A stretch of 64,000 nucleotides of DNA from Virgibacillus_P tibetensis (GTDB lineage Bacteria > Bacillota > Bacilli > Bacillales > Amphibacillaceae). Where the stretch lies: contig NZ_JARZFX010000008.1 in assembly GCF_036026595.1 (NCBI RefSeq), positions 62,001 through 126,000 of the forward strand, written 5' to 3'. Below the pieces are notes generated by a model. It searched no databases and was not told the DNA's origin. It saw only the letters and a program-made list of their open reading frames with translations. A program made the position numbers and the translations under genes. Shown here one piece after another: positions 35,234 to 43,740 of this stretch (its first letter is position 1; each line of letters starts with the position of its first letter).

Positions 35234-36010
35234 ATGGATATATCGAAACATAATAGCATGGCATGGGATAAAAAGGTGGAGGAGGGGGCTGCTTACACGA
35301 AAGCAGTCAGTAAAGAAATTATTGAAAAAAGCAGAGCTGGAGAATGGGAGATTACAGTAACAACAGGTAAACCAGTACCACGCGAATGGTTTCCAGCAAC
35401 ATTAAAAGGATTGAAAATACTTTGCCTGGCCTCGGGAGGCGGGCAGCAAGGTCCCGTTCTCGCTGCGGCCGGTGCAGATGTAACGGTTACAGATATTTCA
35501 AGAAAACAACTGGAACAAGATGAAATTGTGGCTGAACGTGATGGATTAACACTGAAGACGGTTCACGGAGATATGATGGATCTCAACGATTTCGAGGATG
35601 GCTATTTTGATATGATCATTCACCCTGTATCAAATGTATTTGTAAAAGATGTCTTACCAGTATGGAAGGAAGCATCTCGAGTAATGAAAAATAAAGGAGT
35701 TCTTATATCCGGGTTTACCAATCCGCTTCTCTTTATTTTCGATGATGCTGAAGAAAGGAAAGGTAATTTAGAGGTGAAGCATTCTGTCCCTTCGTCAACA
35801 TTAGATTATTTAGCTAAAGAGGATATAGAGGGCTACCTTAGTCAAAAACAAACAATTGAGTATGCACATACATTAGAAGATCAGATTCAAGGACAAGTAG
35901 ACGCAGGTTTTGTAATTAGCGGATTTTATGAAGATGATTTTGGAGGGCGCAGAGTCCTGGACAACTATATTAAAACATTTATTGCGACAAAGGCGGTGAA
36001 AGTCGTCTAA
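35234..36010 (+). CDS. class I SAM-dependent methyltransferase
   Basis: 258 residues from ATG 35234 behind CAGGAGGATAC; the longer upstream frame lacks a ribosome binding site. LKILCLASGGGQQGPVLAAAG is motif I (the SAM-binding glycine loop), VTVTDIS carries the acidic ribose-binding residue, and FDMIIHPVSNVF is motif IV. The acceptor is unknown; similar proteins are annotated as UbiE-like. Monocistronic, ending in a clear terminator. Confidence 0.85.
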   Translation: MDISKHNSMAWDKKVEEGAAYTKAVSKEIIEKSRAGEWEITVTTGKPVPREWFPATLKGLKILCLASGGGQQGPVLAAAGADVTVTDISRKQLEQDEIVAERDGLTLKTVHGDMMDLNDFEDGYFDMIIHPVSNVFVKDVLPVWKEASRVMKNKGVLISGFTNPLLFIFDDAEERKGNLEVKHSVPSSTLDYLAKEDIEGYLSQKQTIEYAHTLEDQIQGQVDAGFVISGFYEDDFGGRRVLDNYIKTFIATKAVKVV

Positions 36011-36075
36011 ACTGTCCCTGACATTTTCCCGGTCTACAGTGAACTTCAGCTGTGAATAAGTTGCAAATAAAAAGG

Positions 36076-36107
36076 AACTCAGAAGAGATTCGATGCTCTT
36101 CTGAGTT
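36076..36107. terminator. bidirectional terminator
   Basis: AACTCAGAAGAG and CTCTTCTGAGTT pair perfectly around an eight-base loop, with T-runs on both strands (TTTTCGCTTCC on plus; CCTTTTTATTTG on minus). It separates the methyltransferase (+) from bioB (-). Confidence 0.85.
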
Positions 36108-36134
36108 TTCGCTTCCTTAAGCTTTTTAATAGCA

Positions 36135-37127
36135 CTATACCAAATCTTCTTCATTCACATAATCTATTTCAAAACCAAGATCTTCAATCATAATATGGTC
36201 TTTAGACCCTTCCTGACCAGCTGTTGTAAGGTAATCTCCTACAAAGATTGAATTCGCTGGGTATAGACCTAGTGGTTGAAGACTTCTTAAGTTGACCTCT
36301 CTTCCGCCGGAAATTCGAATTTCCTTCATCGGGTTAATGAATCGGAAAAGGCAGAGAACTTTTAAACAGTATGCTGGTGTTAGCTCATTCGTTCCTTCTA
36401 ATAAAGTCCCATCGATTGCATGTAGAAAATTAACAGGTATGGAGTCGGCATCGAGTGCTTTCAAGGCTCTTGCCATTTGAATGACATCTTCCTTTTTCTC
36501 CTTCATACCTACAATTACCCCTGAACACGGAGAAATTCCGGCCTCCTTAGCATGATTTACAGTAGCTACCCTGTCATGGTACGTGTGGCTTGTAGTAATG
36601 TTGTCATGATGATGTTCGGATGTATTGATATTATGGTTATAGCGGTCAACGCCGGCTTTCTTTAATCGCTCCGCTTGTTCAGGTTTAAGTAAACCCAGAC
36701 ACGCACATACTCTCATATCGTAATTACTTTTGATTTCTTCAACTGCTGACGTTACAATATCCAGTTCCCGCTTTGATGGTCCACGGCCGCTTGCCACAAT
36801 ACAATAAGTACCTGATTGCAGACGGTGAGCTTGCTCGGCTCCTTTGATAATGGTTTCTTTATCCATCATCCGGTACTTTTGGATTGGAGCGGAAGAATCT
36901 CTTGATTGAGAGCAGTACCCACAGTTTTCCGGACAGAATCCGGATTTGGTATTGATAATCATATTCAGCTTTACCCGGTTGCCAAAATAATATTTGCGGA
37001 CCTGGTAAGCACTATGTAACAGTTGCAATAGTTCATCATTTGGACATTCCAGGACATCAAGTGCCTCCTGATCACTTATTTCTTTTCCTTGCAGTACTTT
37101 TTCAGCTAACAGATTCCAATTTGTCAT
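36135..37127 (-). CDS. bioB: biotin synthase
   Basis: 330 residues of the radical-SAM family. C-P-E-N-C-G-Y-C carries the 4Fe-4S cluster cysteines, and YNHNINTSEHHHDNITTSHT with the later FINPMKEIRISGGRE holds residues typical for binding dethiobiotin and the auxiliary cluster. It inserts sulfur into dethiobiotin. It follows bioY by 12 bases in a two-gene operon, without bioA, bioD or bioF here, so dethiobiotin or its precursor may be imported or made elsewhere. Confidence 0.95.
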   Translation of the reverse strand: MTNWNLLAEKVLQGKEISDQEALDVLECPNDELLQLLHSAYQVRKYYFGNRVKLNMIINTKSGFCPENCGYCSQSRDSSAPIQKYRMMDKETIIKGAEQAHRLQSGTYCIVASGRGPSKRELDIVTSAVEEIKSNYDMRVCACLGLLKPEQAERLKKAGVDRYNHNINTSEHHHDNITTSHTYHDRVATVNHAKEAGISPCSGVIVGMKEKKEDVIQMARALKALDADSIPVNFLHAIDGTLLEGTNELTPAYCLKVLCLFRFINPMKEIRISGGREVNLRSLQPLGLYPANSIFVGDYLTTAGQEGSKDHIMIEDLGFEIDYVNEEDLV

Positions 37128-37139
37128 ATTCTCACACCT

Positions 37140-37742
37140 TTAAGCTGTATTTTGTATTTTTCGAAAATTACTCCTTGCAATCAGTCTTTTTTCAAGGCGA
37201 TAAGCTACTACACCTGCGCATGTTGATAGAATAATATCTTTAGGAAGAGGGAAAACCATCCAATACCAAACCATTTTGTAAGTGAGTCCTTCTGGTGCGT
37301 CAAACCAGAAAATGTAAGCAGCATACATCCAATTCGTACCGAAAATATAGTTGATAACCATTGCAACTAGTGCGGCTGATATGTACCTAGGAAAGCTGCG
37401 TTTTTTCTCTACCATTTTACCGGCTACGTAAGCTATTAAAATAAATGACACGATAAAACCAAACGTGGGAGACAATAGGATTGCTGCACCACCTTTAAAC
37501 TGTGCAAAGACCGGCACTCCAGTTAACCCAAGAACCATGTAAGTAAACATAGATAGAGCCCCTAATCTACTTCCAAGAATAAGCCCGGACAAAATAGCAA
37601 AAAAGGTTTGTAACGTGATTGGTACACCGCCGATTACCATAAAAGGAGCAATAGACGTAATGTTTGCTCCTACAGCCATTAATGCAACAAACATGCTGCC
37701 AACAGTAAGATCTAGTGGTGTCCAGTAGTTTCTTGGTTTCAT
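37140..37742 (-). CDS. bioY: biotin transporter BioY
   Basis: 200 residues from ATG 37742 directly after GAGGAGG; the upstream extension is leader. Six membrane helices. VPITLQTFFAILSGLILGSR and GVPVFAQFKGGAAILLSPTFG are BioY (ECF S-component) signatures for biotin uptake. Co-transcribed with bioB and preceded by a BirA-type operator, so expression should fall when biotin is sufficient. Confidence 0.94.
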   Translation of the reverse strand: MKPRNYWTPLDLTVGSMFVALMAVGANITSIAPFMVIGGVPITLQTFFAILSGLILGSRLGALSMFTYMVLGLTGVPVFAQFKGGAAILLSPTFGFIVSFILIAYVAGKMVEKKRSFPRYISAALVAMVINYIFGTNWMYAAYIFWFDAPEGLTYKMVWYWMVFPLPKDIILSTCAGVVAYRLEKRLIARSNFRKIQNTA

Positions 37743-37786
37743 AGTTTTTCCTCCTCGTAGATAAGAATAAATGAAAGACAGAAACA

Positions 37787-37816
37787 TTGTCAACTATAAA
37801 ATATAATGGTTAACAA
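37787..37816. promoter_or_regulatory. BirA operator
   Basis: On the minus strand TTGTTAACC, a 13-base A/T spacer and GTTGACAA form the long dyad typical of BirA operators in Bacillus (halves TTGTTAACC and GGTTAACAA). It lies 45 bases before the bioY start. Holo-BirA with biotinyl-AMP would repress bioYB. Confidence 0.85.
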
Positions 37817-38051
37817 TAAAACGTACACATATTCAGTTAACCAGCAATAGTGGTTTTATTTGTTGATGTATCTAATTTATTTTTCAAATTCAGAAACTAT
37901 TGATATATTCACTTTCTTTAGTCATGAACTTTGGTACGATAAGAGTATGGCTATACATTCACATAAGTTAATTGGGAAATAACACCTTCCTATTTTTTAT
38001 TAACCATCTTATCGTATATATAATTTGATAAAAGTAGGTGTATATAAAAAT

Positions 38052-38528
38052 ATGAGATTTTATCACAATTTAAGTTACAAAGAGAAATTCATGTATTTGG
38101 CATTTAGTTTTTGTATGAAATGGCAATCGGCATTATAAGTATGGCAGTATATATATTCATACCCAAAGTAACTTGACATGGAGCCTCTGTGGTAAAGGTC
38201 AAGGGCAATAGGGCAAGGGTTGGTCTTGCTTGGCAAATTAGCCTACCGCCACCACTTCTCCATGTAAAGTTGTATTTATACAGGATTTATTGCATACGCC
38301 CGATTGCCAAATGGTACATTTTTTAAATGCCATTAACAGAAATTCAGAAGAACTATATCCGCCGGAATTCCAATGTTAATAATAACAAGCCTAATAATAG
38401 TATTTTTAGCACCTACAGTAAGGGAAAAAATAATTGTACCTACATTTCTTTTTGTGCTTTGGCTAAGTCAATTAATCTACACGTATAAAAAATCAATACA
38501 AGATGTGGATAAAGTGAACAAGGAGTGA
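38052..38528 (+). pseudogene. small membrane protein gene split by the 247-bp element
   Basis: The start MRFYHNLSYKEKF (38052-38091) and the rest RRTISAGIPMLIITSLIIVF to VNKE (38347-38528) join exactly in frame when the element and one copy of its 8-bp duplication are removed. The original protein was 73 residues with two membrane helices. The remaining 3' part could still be translated from ATG 38373 as 51 residues. No family recognised. Confidence 0.8.
38092..38338. mobile_element. 247-bp non-coding mobile element, copy 2
   Basis: Identical in length and, as far as I can read, in sequence to 3896-4142, with the same inverted ends (TGTATTTGGCATTTA and its partner). It is flanked by the 8-bp duplication GAAATTCA (38084-38091, 38339-38346). 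The outer stem of the RNA core is ACATGGAG at 38176-38183 with CTCCATGT at 38258-38265. Identity between distant copies indicates recent transposition. Confidence 0.88.
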
Positions 38529-38538
38529 TTACAGACAG

Positions 38539-38634
38539 ATGAAAAGGTATGTGAACAAAAGAACTATAATCATATTCACGGCAGGCTTTCTTTCCTATTT
38601 CATATTCTCGACATTATTTAAATTACTTTTCTAA
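38539..38634 (+). CDS. 31-residue single-pass membrane peptide
   Basis: ATG 38539, with AAGGAG at the end of the preceding frame. It encodes MKRYVNKRT followed by a hydrophobic helix (IIIFTAGFLSYFIFSTLF) and stop. It lies ten bases after the split membrane-protein gene and probably belongs to the same unit. It is too short for a family assignment. Confidence 0.45.
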   Translation: MKRYVNKRTIIIFTAGFLSYFIFSTLFKLLF

Positions 38635-38676
38635 ACTTCTTTACTTATGTATACAACAATCTGGGAGGAACTTTAT

Positions 38677-39171
38677 ATGATTATCACTAACAGGTGTATA
38701 CTCACTGCTGTTCAAGAGTCAGATTATGAGGACATAAAAAAAGTTTACCTAAACGAAAAAGTAAGGCAGTACCTTGGAGGGACAGTCAGGGAAGAATCAA
38801 TTGACGGGGTATTAGACATCATGCTAAACAGCGATGGAAACTCTTGGTATTTTTGTGTTAGATATAAACAAACAAATGACTTTATAGGTTTAGTTTCATT
38901 GGATCCTCACCATACAGGAAAAGACATGGAAGTATCTTATCAACTTATCCCGAAATGGTGGGGTGCTGGTTATGCAACAGAGGTAATCACGGAAATAATT
39001 GGTTTTGCATTTACTATTCTGAAGTTACCAAGATTAGTTGCTGAAACACAAGTTGCTAATATCCCCTCTAGGAAGCTCTTAGAAAAAGTAGGGATGAGAC
39101 TGATCAGTACATATGATAGGTTTGATGCAGAACAAGCATTATATTACCTGAAGTCATGTGACTTTAAATGA
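38677..39171 (+). CDS. GNAT acetyltransferase, RimJ/RimL type
   Basis: 164 residues from ATG 38677, behind GGGAGGAAC. FIGLVSLDPHHTGKDMEVSY and PKWWGAGYATEVITEIIGFA (acetyl-CoA loop, motif A) followed by RLVAETQVANIPSRKLLEKV (motif B) are characteristic of the RimJ/RimL group that acetylates ribosomal-protein or small-molecule amines. The substrate is unknown. It is followed closely by a YdcF-family gene. Confidence 0.88.
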   Translation: MIITNRCILTAVQESDYEDIKKVYLNEKVRQYLGGTVREESIDGVLDIMLNSDGNSWYFCVRYKQTNDFIGLVSLDPHHTGKDMEVSYQLIPKWWGAGYATEVITEIIGFAFTILKLPRLVAETQVANIPSRKLLEKVGMRLISTYDRFDAEQALYYLKSCDFK

Positions 39172-39190
39172 TTAGGAATGGGGTGAAAAT

Positions 39191-39811
39191 ATGCTATTAA
39201 ATATATCTCAGTTAGAAGCGGTTAAACTGACCGACTTACAGAAGACAGAGCTGCTTTTTAAAAATTTAACAGATGATAATAAGCATGGTGATTGTATTTT
39301 TGTTCCAGGAAGCAGTAAGGCTGTACAATATCGTTTGCCAAAAGCGATACAACTCTATAAGGAAGGGAGGGCAAAAAAAATTCTGTTTTCAGGTGGAGTA
39401 ATCTGGGATGGCAGTGAGCTCTCTGAGTCTCAATTATTAAGACAAGAGGCTGTTGAGCAAGGAATACCAGAAGAAGACATTTTAATTGAGAATATATCAC
39501 TGCATACGAAAGAAAATGTACTTGCTTCGTTGATCGTATTGGATAGAGCATTCTATTTGCATAATATAAAACGGATAATTGCGGTTACTGCCTTCATCCA
39601 TATGCGCAGATTTCACTTAACACTTCAGACCTATATGCCCAATTGGATTGAATACTCCTTGTGTCCTGTTAATGATCAGACAACAAGAGAAGATAACTGG
39701 TTTATGAATCCCTATGGAAGAAAGCGGGTGGATAGAGAATCTGCAAAACTCATAAAATATGTTAAACAAGGTGTTATAACAGATACTGTAGTTGACCTAT
39801 CCACCGAATAA
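39191..39811 (+). CDS. YdcF-family (DUF218) protein
   Basis: 206 residues. GDCIFVPGSSKAVQYRLPKA, IQLYKEGRAKKILFSGG, LLRQEAVEQGIPEEDILIE and HTKENVLASLIVL are the DUF218 core, the fold of SanA/ElyC/YdcF. It has no membrane segment, so it resembles the soluble YdcF type. Molecular function is not established for the soluble group. It starts 20 bases after the acetyltransferase and probably shares its transcript. Confidence 0.88.
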   Translation: MLLNISQLEAVKLTDLQKTELLFKNLTDDNKHGDCIFVPGSSKAVQYRLPKAIQLYKEGRAKKILFSGGVIWDGSELSESQLLRQEAVEQGIPEEDILIENISLHTKENVLASLIVLDRAFYLHNIKRIIAVTAFIHMRRFHLTLQTYMPNWIEYSLCPVNDQTTREDNWFMNPYGRKRVDRESAKLIKYVKQGVITDTVVDLSTE

Positions 39812-39829
39812 TATGCCCGTTAATTCCTG

Positions 39830-39863
39830 GAGCTTCCGTAGCCTTATAATAGGTAGGAAGCTC
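39830..39863. terminator. bidirectional terminator
   Basis: GAGCTTCC and GGAAGCTC pair around an 18-base A/T-rich loop, followed by TTTTAATCG. It separates ydcF-like (+) from the DUF2071 gene (-), overlapping neither. Confidence 0.7.
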
Positions 39864-39865
39864 TT

Positions 39866-40603
39866 TTAATCGACTTTTTTAATAGGCCAGAAAAGAGCTC
39901 GACATGTGACCGCGTAATGGAAAAGTCGTTTCTCATTCAGAACAATATCAGGTAGGAAATTTGCCATGTTTTGTTTTACAATGTCAGCTTTTGCGTCATG
40001 GATTTTCCACTGTTTATGATGAATGCCTCCAAGGAATAAAGAGTTGTTTCGAGACGTCCATAAATAATACCTTTCCAATAACCAATAAGGAAGACTCCGT
40101 TCTTTCGGGTAATATGCTTCAAAAATCGGGTGGTAGCTTCCCAGGAACATGATATTTGAATTCCCTTTACGAATACTGCTATAGTGGAAAGTTCCGTTGG
40201 TCTCTCTCATTTTCATTTTTGCATGAAAATAAGGTAATGAAGCAAGCCTTGCACCTAATACTGCAAGAAGCTTATCCGCCTCCAAATTAAAAAAGTAAAC
40301 GCCAGGGATGCCGTTTCTACATACATAAGTTCGAACATTCAGTTCTAAAAATGAATGTAAAAAGGGGATTGGTGGCATGTTGCGAAAGCGCATATCACTT
40401 ATTCGAAACGGAATTATCGTCAGCCAGGCAACGCCGTCATAAGTATCTAGATCCAAACCCTTAGGAAGCTGTCTTTTCATAATTTCTGGTGGAACTGGCA
40501 GATGCATAAATAATAGATGATCCCATTTTTGTGCCATCAACCATTGGCCTTCTGGTAAAGGACTTTTTCGATGCTGTGTACTGTTTACTATATCTTTATA
40601 CAT
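39866..40603 (-). CDS. YqjF-like DUF2071 protein
   Basis: 245 residues. WLMAQKWDHLLFMHLPVPPE, LPKGLDLDTYDGVAWLTIIP and RFRNMPPIPFLHSFLELNVR are the characteristic start of DUF2071 (Bacillus YqjF). The domain has an acetoacetate-decarboxylase-like beta fold; no enzymatic role is established. It is monocistronic, read towards the ydcF-like gene. Confidence 0.85.
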   Translation of the reverse strand: MYKDIVNSTQHRKSPLPEGQWLMAQKWDHLLFMHLPVPPEIMKRQLPKGLDLDTYDGVAWLTIIPFRISDMRFRNMPPIPFLHSFLELNVRTYVCRNGIPGVYFFNLEADKLLAVLGARLASLPYFHAKMKMRETNGTFHYSSIRKGNSNIMFLGSYHPIFEAYYPKERSLPYWLLERYYLWTSRNNSLFLGGIHHKQWKIHDAKADIVKQNMANFLPDIVLNEKRLFHYAVTCRALFWPIKKVD

Positions 40604-40744
40604 TTTATCTCCCCATACATGGTAAGGTTTTAGTTCTTCCTTATTATGCTACTTATTATTGCCCTTATGTGCTGCCGTATTAACACTGGGGCACCAATAG
40701 AGTAAATAAGAAGGAATAATTGCTTGTAGTAATAAAAGTAAAAT

Positions 40745-40977
40745 GAGGTTGGGACAAGAGAGGGATTATTCAGTAAAATCAAAATATTAACGCCTGAGCA
40801 AATGTACCGCTTCGGCAAAATACTTCGCTTTTTAGTGGGCACGGCTTCAGCTAACTGTGTGAAGAAGAGCACTTCACACAGTGGATCTTCAGCTCGTGCT
40901 GTTCCCACAGGAATCTGCGTATTTTGCTTACGCTAAGTTCCGATTGTTCGGATTCTTGTTCTTTATGTCCCAGCCTC
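40745..40977. repeat. GAGGTTGGGACA gene-end repeat with nested palindromic insert
   Basis: The borders GAGGTTGGGACA and TGTCCCAGCCTC are inverted. Outer parts match the reverse complement of 49601-49715: ATTAACGCCTGAGCAAATGT, CGCTTCG, then ATTGTTCGGATTCT. Between CGCTTCG and ATTGTTCGG this copy has about 115 additional bases. The extra segment is itself palindromic (TGTGTGAAG against CTTCACACA, and GTGGGCACG with CGTGCTGTTCCCAC). It lies in the divergent region upstream of the HD-GYP gene. The remaining bases to that gene hold only its promoter region. Confidence 0.7.
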
Positions 40978-41109
40978 ATTAAAACAAGCATCGAGCCGAT
41001 AAGTAGTCTTAATTCAAGAAAAAATACAATTTATATGGTATAATTTTTAAAAAAATCATTACTTTATGTCTAATTTAGTGATTTTACAATATATAGGGGG
41101 TGGGACTTA

Positions 41110-42030
41110 TTGGCTAAATACAGTTTAGAGGAATTAGCTGCTACTATAGAGAAGAATGCTAATATAGTAGACCAATGGTTTGAAGAAATGGAAGCGAGTA
41201 TAGGGCACTATATACCGGAAGAAAATGGATATAAGATCTATGATGAAGAAGATCAGAAAATAGCCTCGTATATTGCAGAGAAAAGAGAAGAAAAAAGATC
41301 GTTTAAAGATATATTTAATATGGTTGAGAAAAAGTTTTCTCTTAAACGAAAAGAAATTCCGACTGAAAAGGAATCTTCTTTAATAGAAGAAGAAAATTCA
41401 CAAAGGGAGTTCTCAACCATAGAAGAGGGTACATTGGATAGCTTGGGGCGTGACCCGGAAAGTCTGTTTTATGAAATAGCCCAGGATAATGAGATTATTC
41501 ACATATTTAAATATCATTCACTTCGGGTTATGTTCCTTGCAAGTACATTAGCCAAAAAAATGGGATGCTATGACGAGGACTTACGTGTAGCTGCTTTGTT
41601 ACATGATATAGGCAAAATGGGTATATCCAGAAATATATTATTGAAGCCAGAAAGATTAAGTGAATTGGAATACACGATTATTCAAAGTCATTCTCATGTA
41701 GGGAATGTAATTGTTCGGAAGCATCTAGGTCTTACCAAAGCGGCAAAATTTATTCGCGATCATCATGAAAGATGGGATGGAAAAGGCTATCCAAGAAGGC
41801 TGTTAGGTGATGAAATTACGGTTCAGGGACGGATCATTTCTATTTGCGATGCTTTTGATGCAATGACAATTGACCAACGTAATTACAAGAGTAGTACATT
41901 AAGCTATGAAGAGGCATTCAATGAATTACAGCGATGTTCCTGGACTCAGTTTGATGGGAATTTAGTGAGTATATTTATTGATATGATGAATGAAGTTACA
42001 ATACCAGACTATATGATACAAGAGTTATAG
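41110..42030 (+). CDS. HD-GYP domain phosphodiesterase with N-terminal HTH-like region
   Basis: 306 residues from TTG 41110 after GGGGGTGGG. Residues 1-70 resemble a MerR-like winged-helix start (YSLEELAATIEKNANIVDQW). A charged linker follows. About 140-300 is an HD-GYP domain: KYHSLRVMFLA, LLHDIGKMGI (HD metal site), HSHVG, DHHERWDGKGYP (the GYP loop) and CDAFDAMT. HD-GYP enzymes hydrolyse cyclic dinucleotides such as c-di-GMP. Joining it to a DNA-binding-like domain is unusual. Monocistronic. Confidence 0.85.
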   Translation: MAKYSLEELAATIEKNANIVDQWFEEMEASIGHYIPEENGYKIYDEEDQKIASYIAEKREEKRSFKDIFNMVEKKFSLKRKEIPTEKESSLIEEENSQREFSTIEEGTLDSLGRDPESLFYEIAQDNEIIHIFKYHSLRVMFLASTLAKKMGCYDEDLRVAALLHDIGKMGISRNILLKPERLSELEYTIIQSHSHVGNVIVRKHLGLTKAAKFIRDHHERWDGKGYPRRLLGDEITVQGRIISICDAFDAMTIDQRNYKSSTLSYEEAFNELQRCSWTQFDGNLVSIFIDMMNEVTIPDYMIQEL

Positions 42031-42144
42031 ATAAATACCCTTCTTTTAACCGGGCAGCATTCTGTACTGGTTTGCTATCTGATTTTTATATTTTACATAC
42101 GATTTCCTTCCTATTAACTTAACAACTAAACTACATACTGACAT

Positions 42145-42188
42145 ATCTGCCGCAAATAGTTTTCTACGCTAGTTTATTAGCGGCAGAT
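42145..42188. terminator. hairpin after the HD-GYP gene
   Basis: ATCTGCCGC and GCGGCAGAT pair perfectly around a 26-base loop, followed by TTTAAAG. Plausible terminator despite the long loop. Confidence 0.5.
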
Positions 42189-42319
42189 TTTAAAGCTGGA
42201 CGATGACTTTCCATAAAGTCAACACCACTTATATTCCTCATTCAACCCCTTAGTGCGTCGTCGAAACCTATTTTTGTAATAATTATGTTTCATTACCAAA
42301 TAAATTCCTCCCTATCTAG

Positions 42320-42664
42320 TTGGTTACATTATTTATGCATTTTCATGGACATTTTATTCTATTGCAACTGGGTTTATTATCTTAGGTTTTTTTCTATTTA
42401 TTTAAATGCAGGAATTACAACATTTTATAAAATAATGTCCCGACTGAGATCATGGGTCGTGTGACAAGTGTTTTTCAGTTGGTTCAAGGAGGGTTTCAAG
42501 TCTTGTTTATACTTGGTATCGGTATTACAGCTGATATTATTCCTTTGCGGATAACAATTGCAGTTTCCGCAATTTCAATGTTTGCTGCTTCACTAGTCTT
42601 TTCAGCAGCAGTAATTAAGTCTCTTAAGAAAAAGTTTTATCTGGAAGAGAATGAAGTAGTATAA
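42320..42664 (+). pseudogene. MFS transporter remnant (C-terminal end)
   Basis: Readable pieces: GYIIYAFSWTFYSIATGFII, a stop, NAGITTFYK, a frame change, then PTEIMGRVTSVFQLVQGGFQ to the end. PxExxGRVxS at the start of TM11 is typical of MFS efflux carriers. Only about the last quarter of the gene survives, with a stop and a frameshift. The 70-codon open frame from 42452 is therefore not an independent gene. Confidence 0.7.
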
Positions 42665-42826
42665 AATAAGAAATGAATAAATTTGCAGAACTTTCTCCGG
42701 GCTTATATGTCGGAAAATTTTAAATACTGGCACAAGCGATTGGTATAATATGTTAATATAGAAGTGAATGGAGATGATAGTGTTCATCTTTCACTTCTTT
42801 CACGACTAGTTAGGGGAGGGCATTAG

Positions 42827-43351
42827 TTGAAAAAACAATTTCTTATTATCCCGATAACTTTCCTTTTACTTACTGCTTTTTATCAACAGACCGTTTATGC
42901 TAATTCATCTTGGCAATGGCTTACTTCAAGTCCAAAGCAATTATTACCTTTTGCAATAGTTCTAACAATTGGAATAGAAGTAACTGCAATTTTAGTATTA
43001 GGGAAACTAAAAAAGGATTTATCTTTAAGTGGAAAAACAGTAGGTATCATTGCAATAGCCAACCTCGTTTCATTTATAATTCCATATTTCTTTAGAGCAA
43101 TAGAACACCTTGGTGTTTCAGGAGGGTGGGGAAATGCCTGGTATGATGCATTCGCATCTGGTCCTTATTATATCGTTTTATCTGGCTATTTATTTTTCAC
43201 AATAGCAATAGAGCTACCTATCATTTACTCTTTTTTAAGTAAATACACAAATAATAAGCGGAATTTGTTGGGGATAATCCTATCTGTCAATATCCTAACT
43301 ACAATCATTGTAGCTGTAATGGAGCGGATGATGTTCCCTGGGCAATGGTAA
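42827..43351 (+). CDS. membrane protein with signal peptide, unknown function
   Basis: 174 residues from TTG 42827, GGGGAGG upstream. A cleavable signal (residues 1-25, ending VYANS) is followed by four membrane helices. Between helices 2 and 3 is EHLGVSGGWGNAWYDAFASG. No family recognised. A short hydrophobic frame follows at 43420. Confidence 0.6.
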   Translation: MKKQFLIIPITFLLLTAFYQQTVYANSSWQWLTSSPKQLLPFAIVLTIGIEVTAILVLGKLKKDLSLSGKTVGIIAIANLVSFIIPYFFRAIEHLGVSGGWGNAWYDAFASGPYYIVLSGYLFFTIAIELPIIYSFLSKYTNNKRNLLGIILSVNILTTIIVAVMERMMFPGQW

Positions 43352-43419
43352 TATATTGTATTTTTAAAATAGATATAGATAAAGGTTATGGGAGGAAAGA
43401 TCTTGCAGAATAAATACTA

Positions 43420-43569
43420 GTGGTAGTATTATCGATTGTTTTAGGATCTGCTATGGTAAGCACGATGGATACATTGAGTTACAGCTTTAAATCAATTTTT
43501 TATGGCATCTCATTGGCGGTATTAATTGTTATCTTTTTAGTGGAATTATATAATAAGAATATTTTATAA
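43420..43569 (+). CDS. possible short membrane protein (start unclear)
   Basis: A 49-codon frame, VVVLSIVLGSAMVSTMDTLS to VELYNKNIL, with two hydrophobic helices. A good ribosome binding site (GGGAGG, 43391) precedes a TTG at 43404 that lies in another frame and stops after five codons. The gene may therefore have suffered a frameshift near its start. Unknown function. Confidence 0.3.
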   Translation: MVVLSIVLGSAMVSTMDTLSYSFKSIFYGISLAVLIVIFLVELYNKNIL

Positions 43570-43740
43570 TAATACATTGCTTTCTTTGGCATCTGTTTAA
43601 AAAAGATTTCTGCATTCAGATACAGATTTATGTATACCTTTTGAACTAAACTATAATCAAGGAGAAATAAAGGGAATTCCATCTTCGAGTAACGAAGTCA
43701 TTATGTAGAGGATTCTAACATTTATTAACAAGGAGAGATA

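Noticed and set aside
42452..42664. A 70-residue membrane protein
   Set aside because: The sequence is the end of an MFS carrier, and the upstream parts of the same protein are readable with a stop and a frameshift. It is a remnant.
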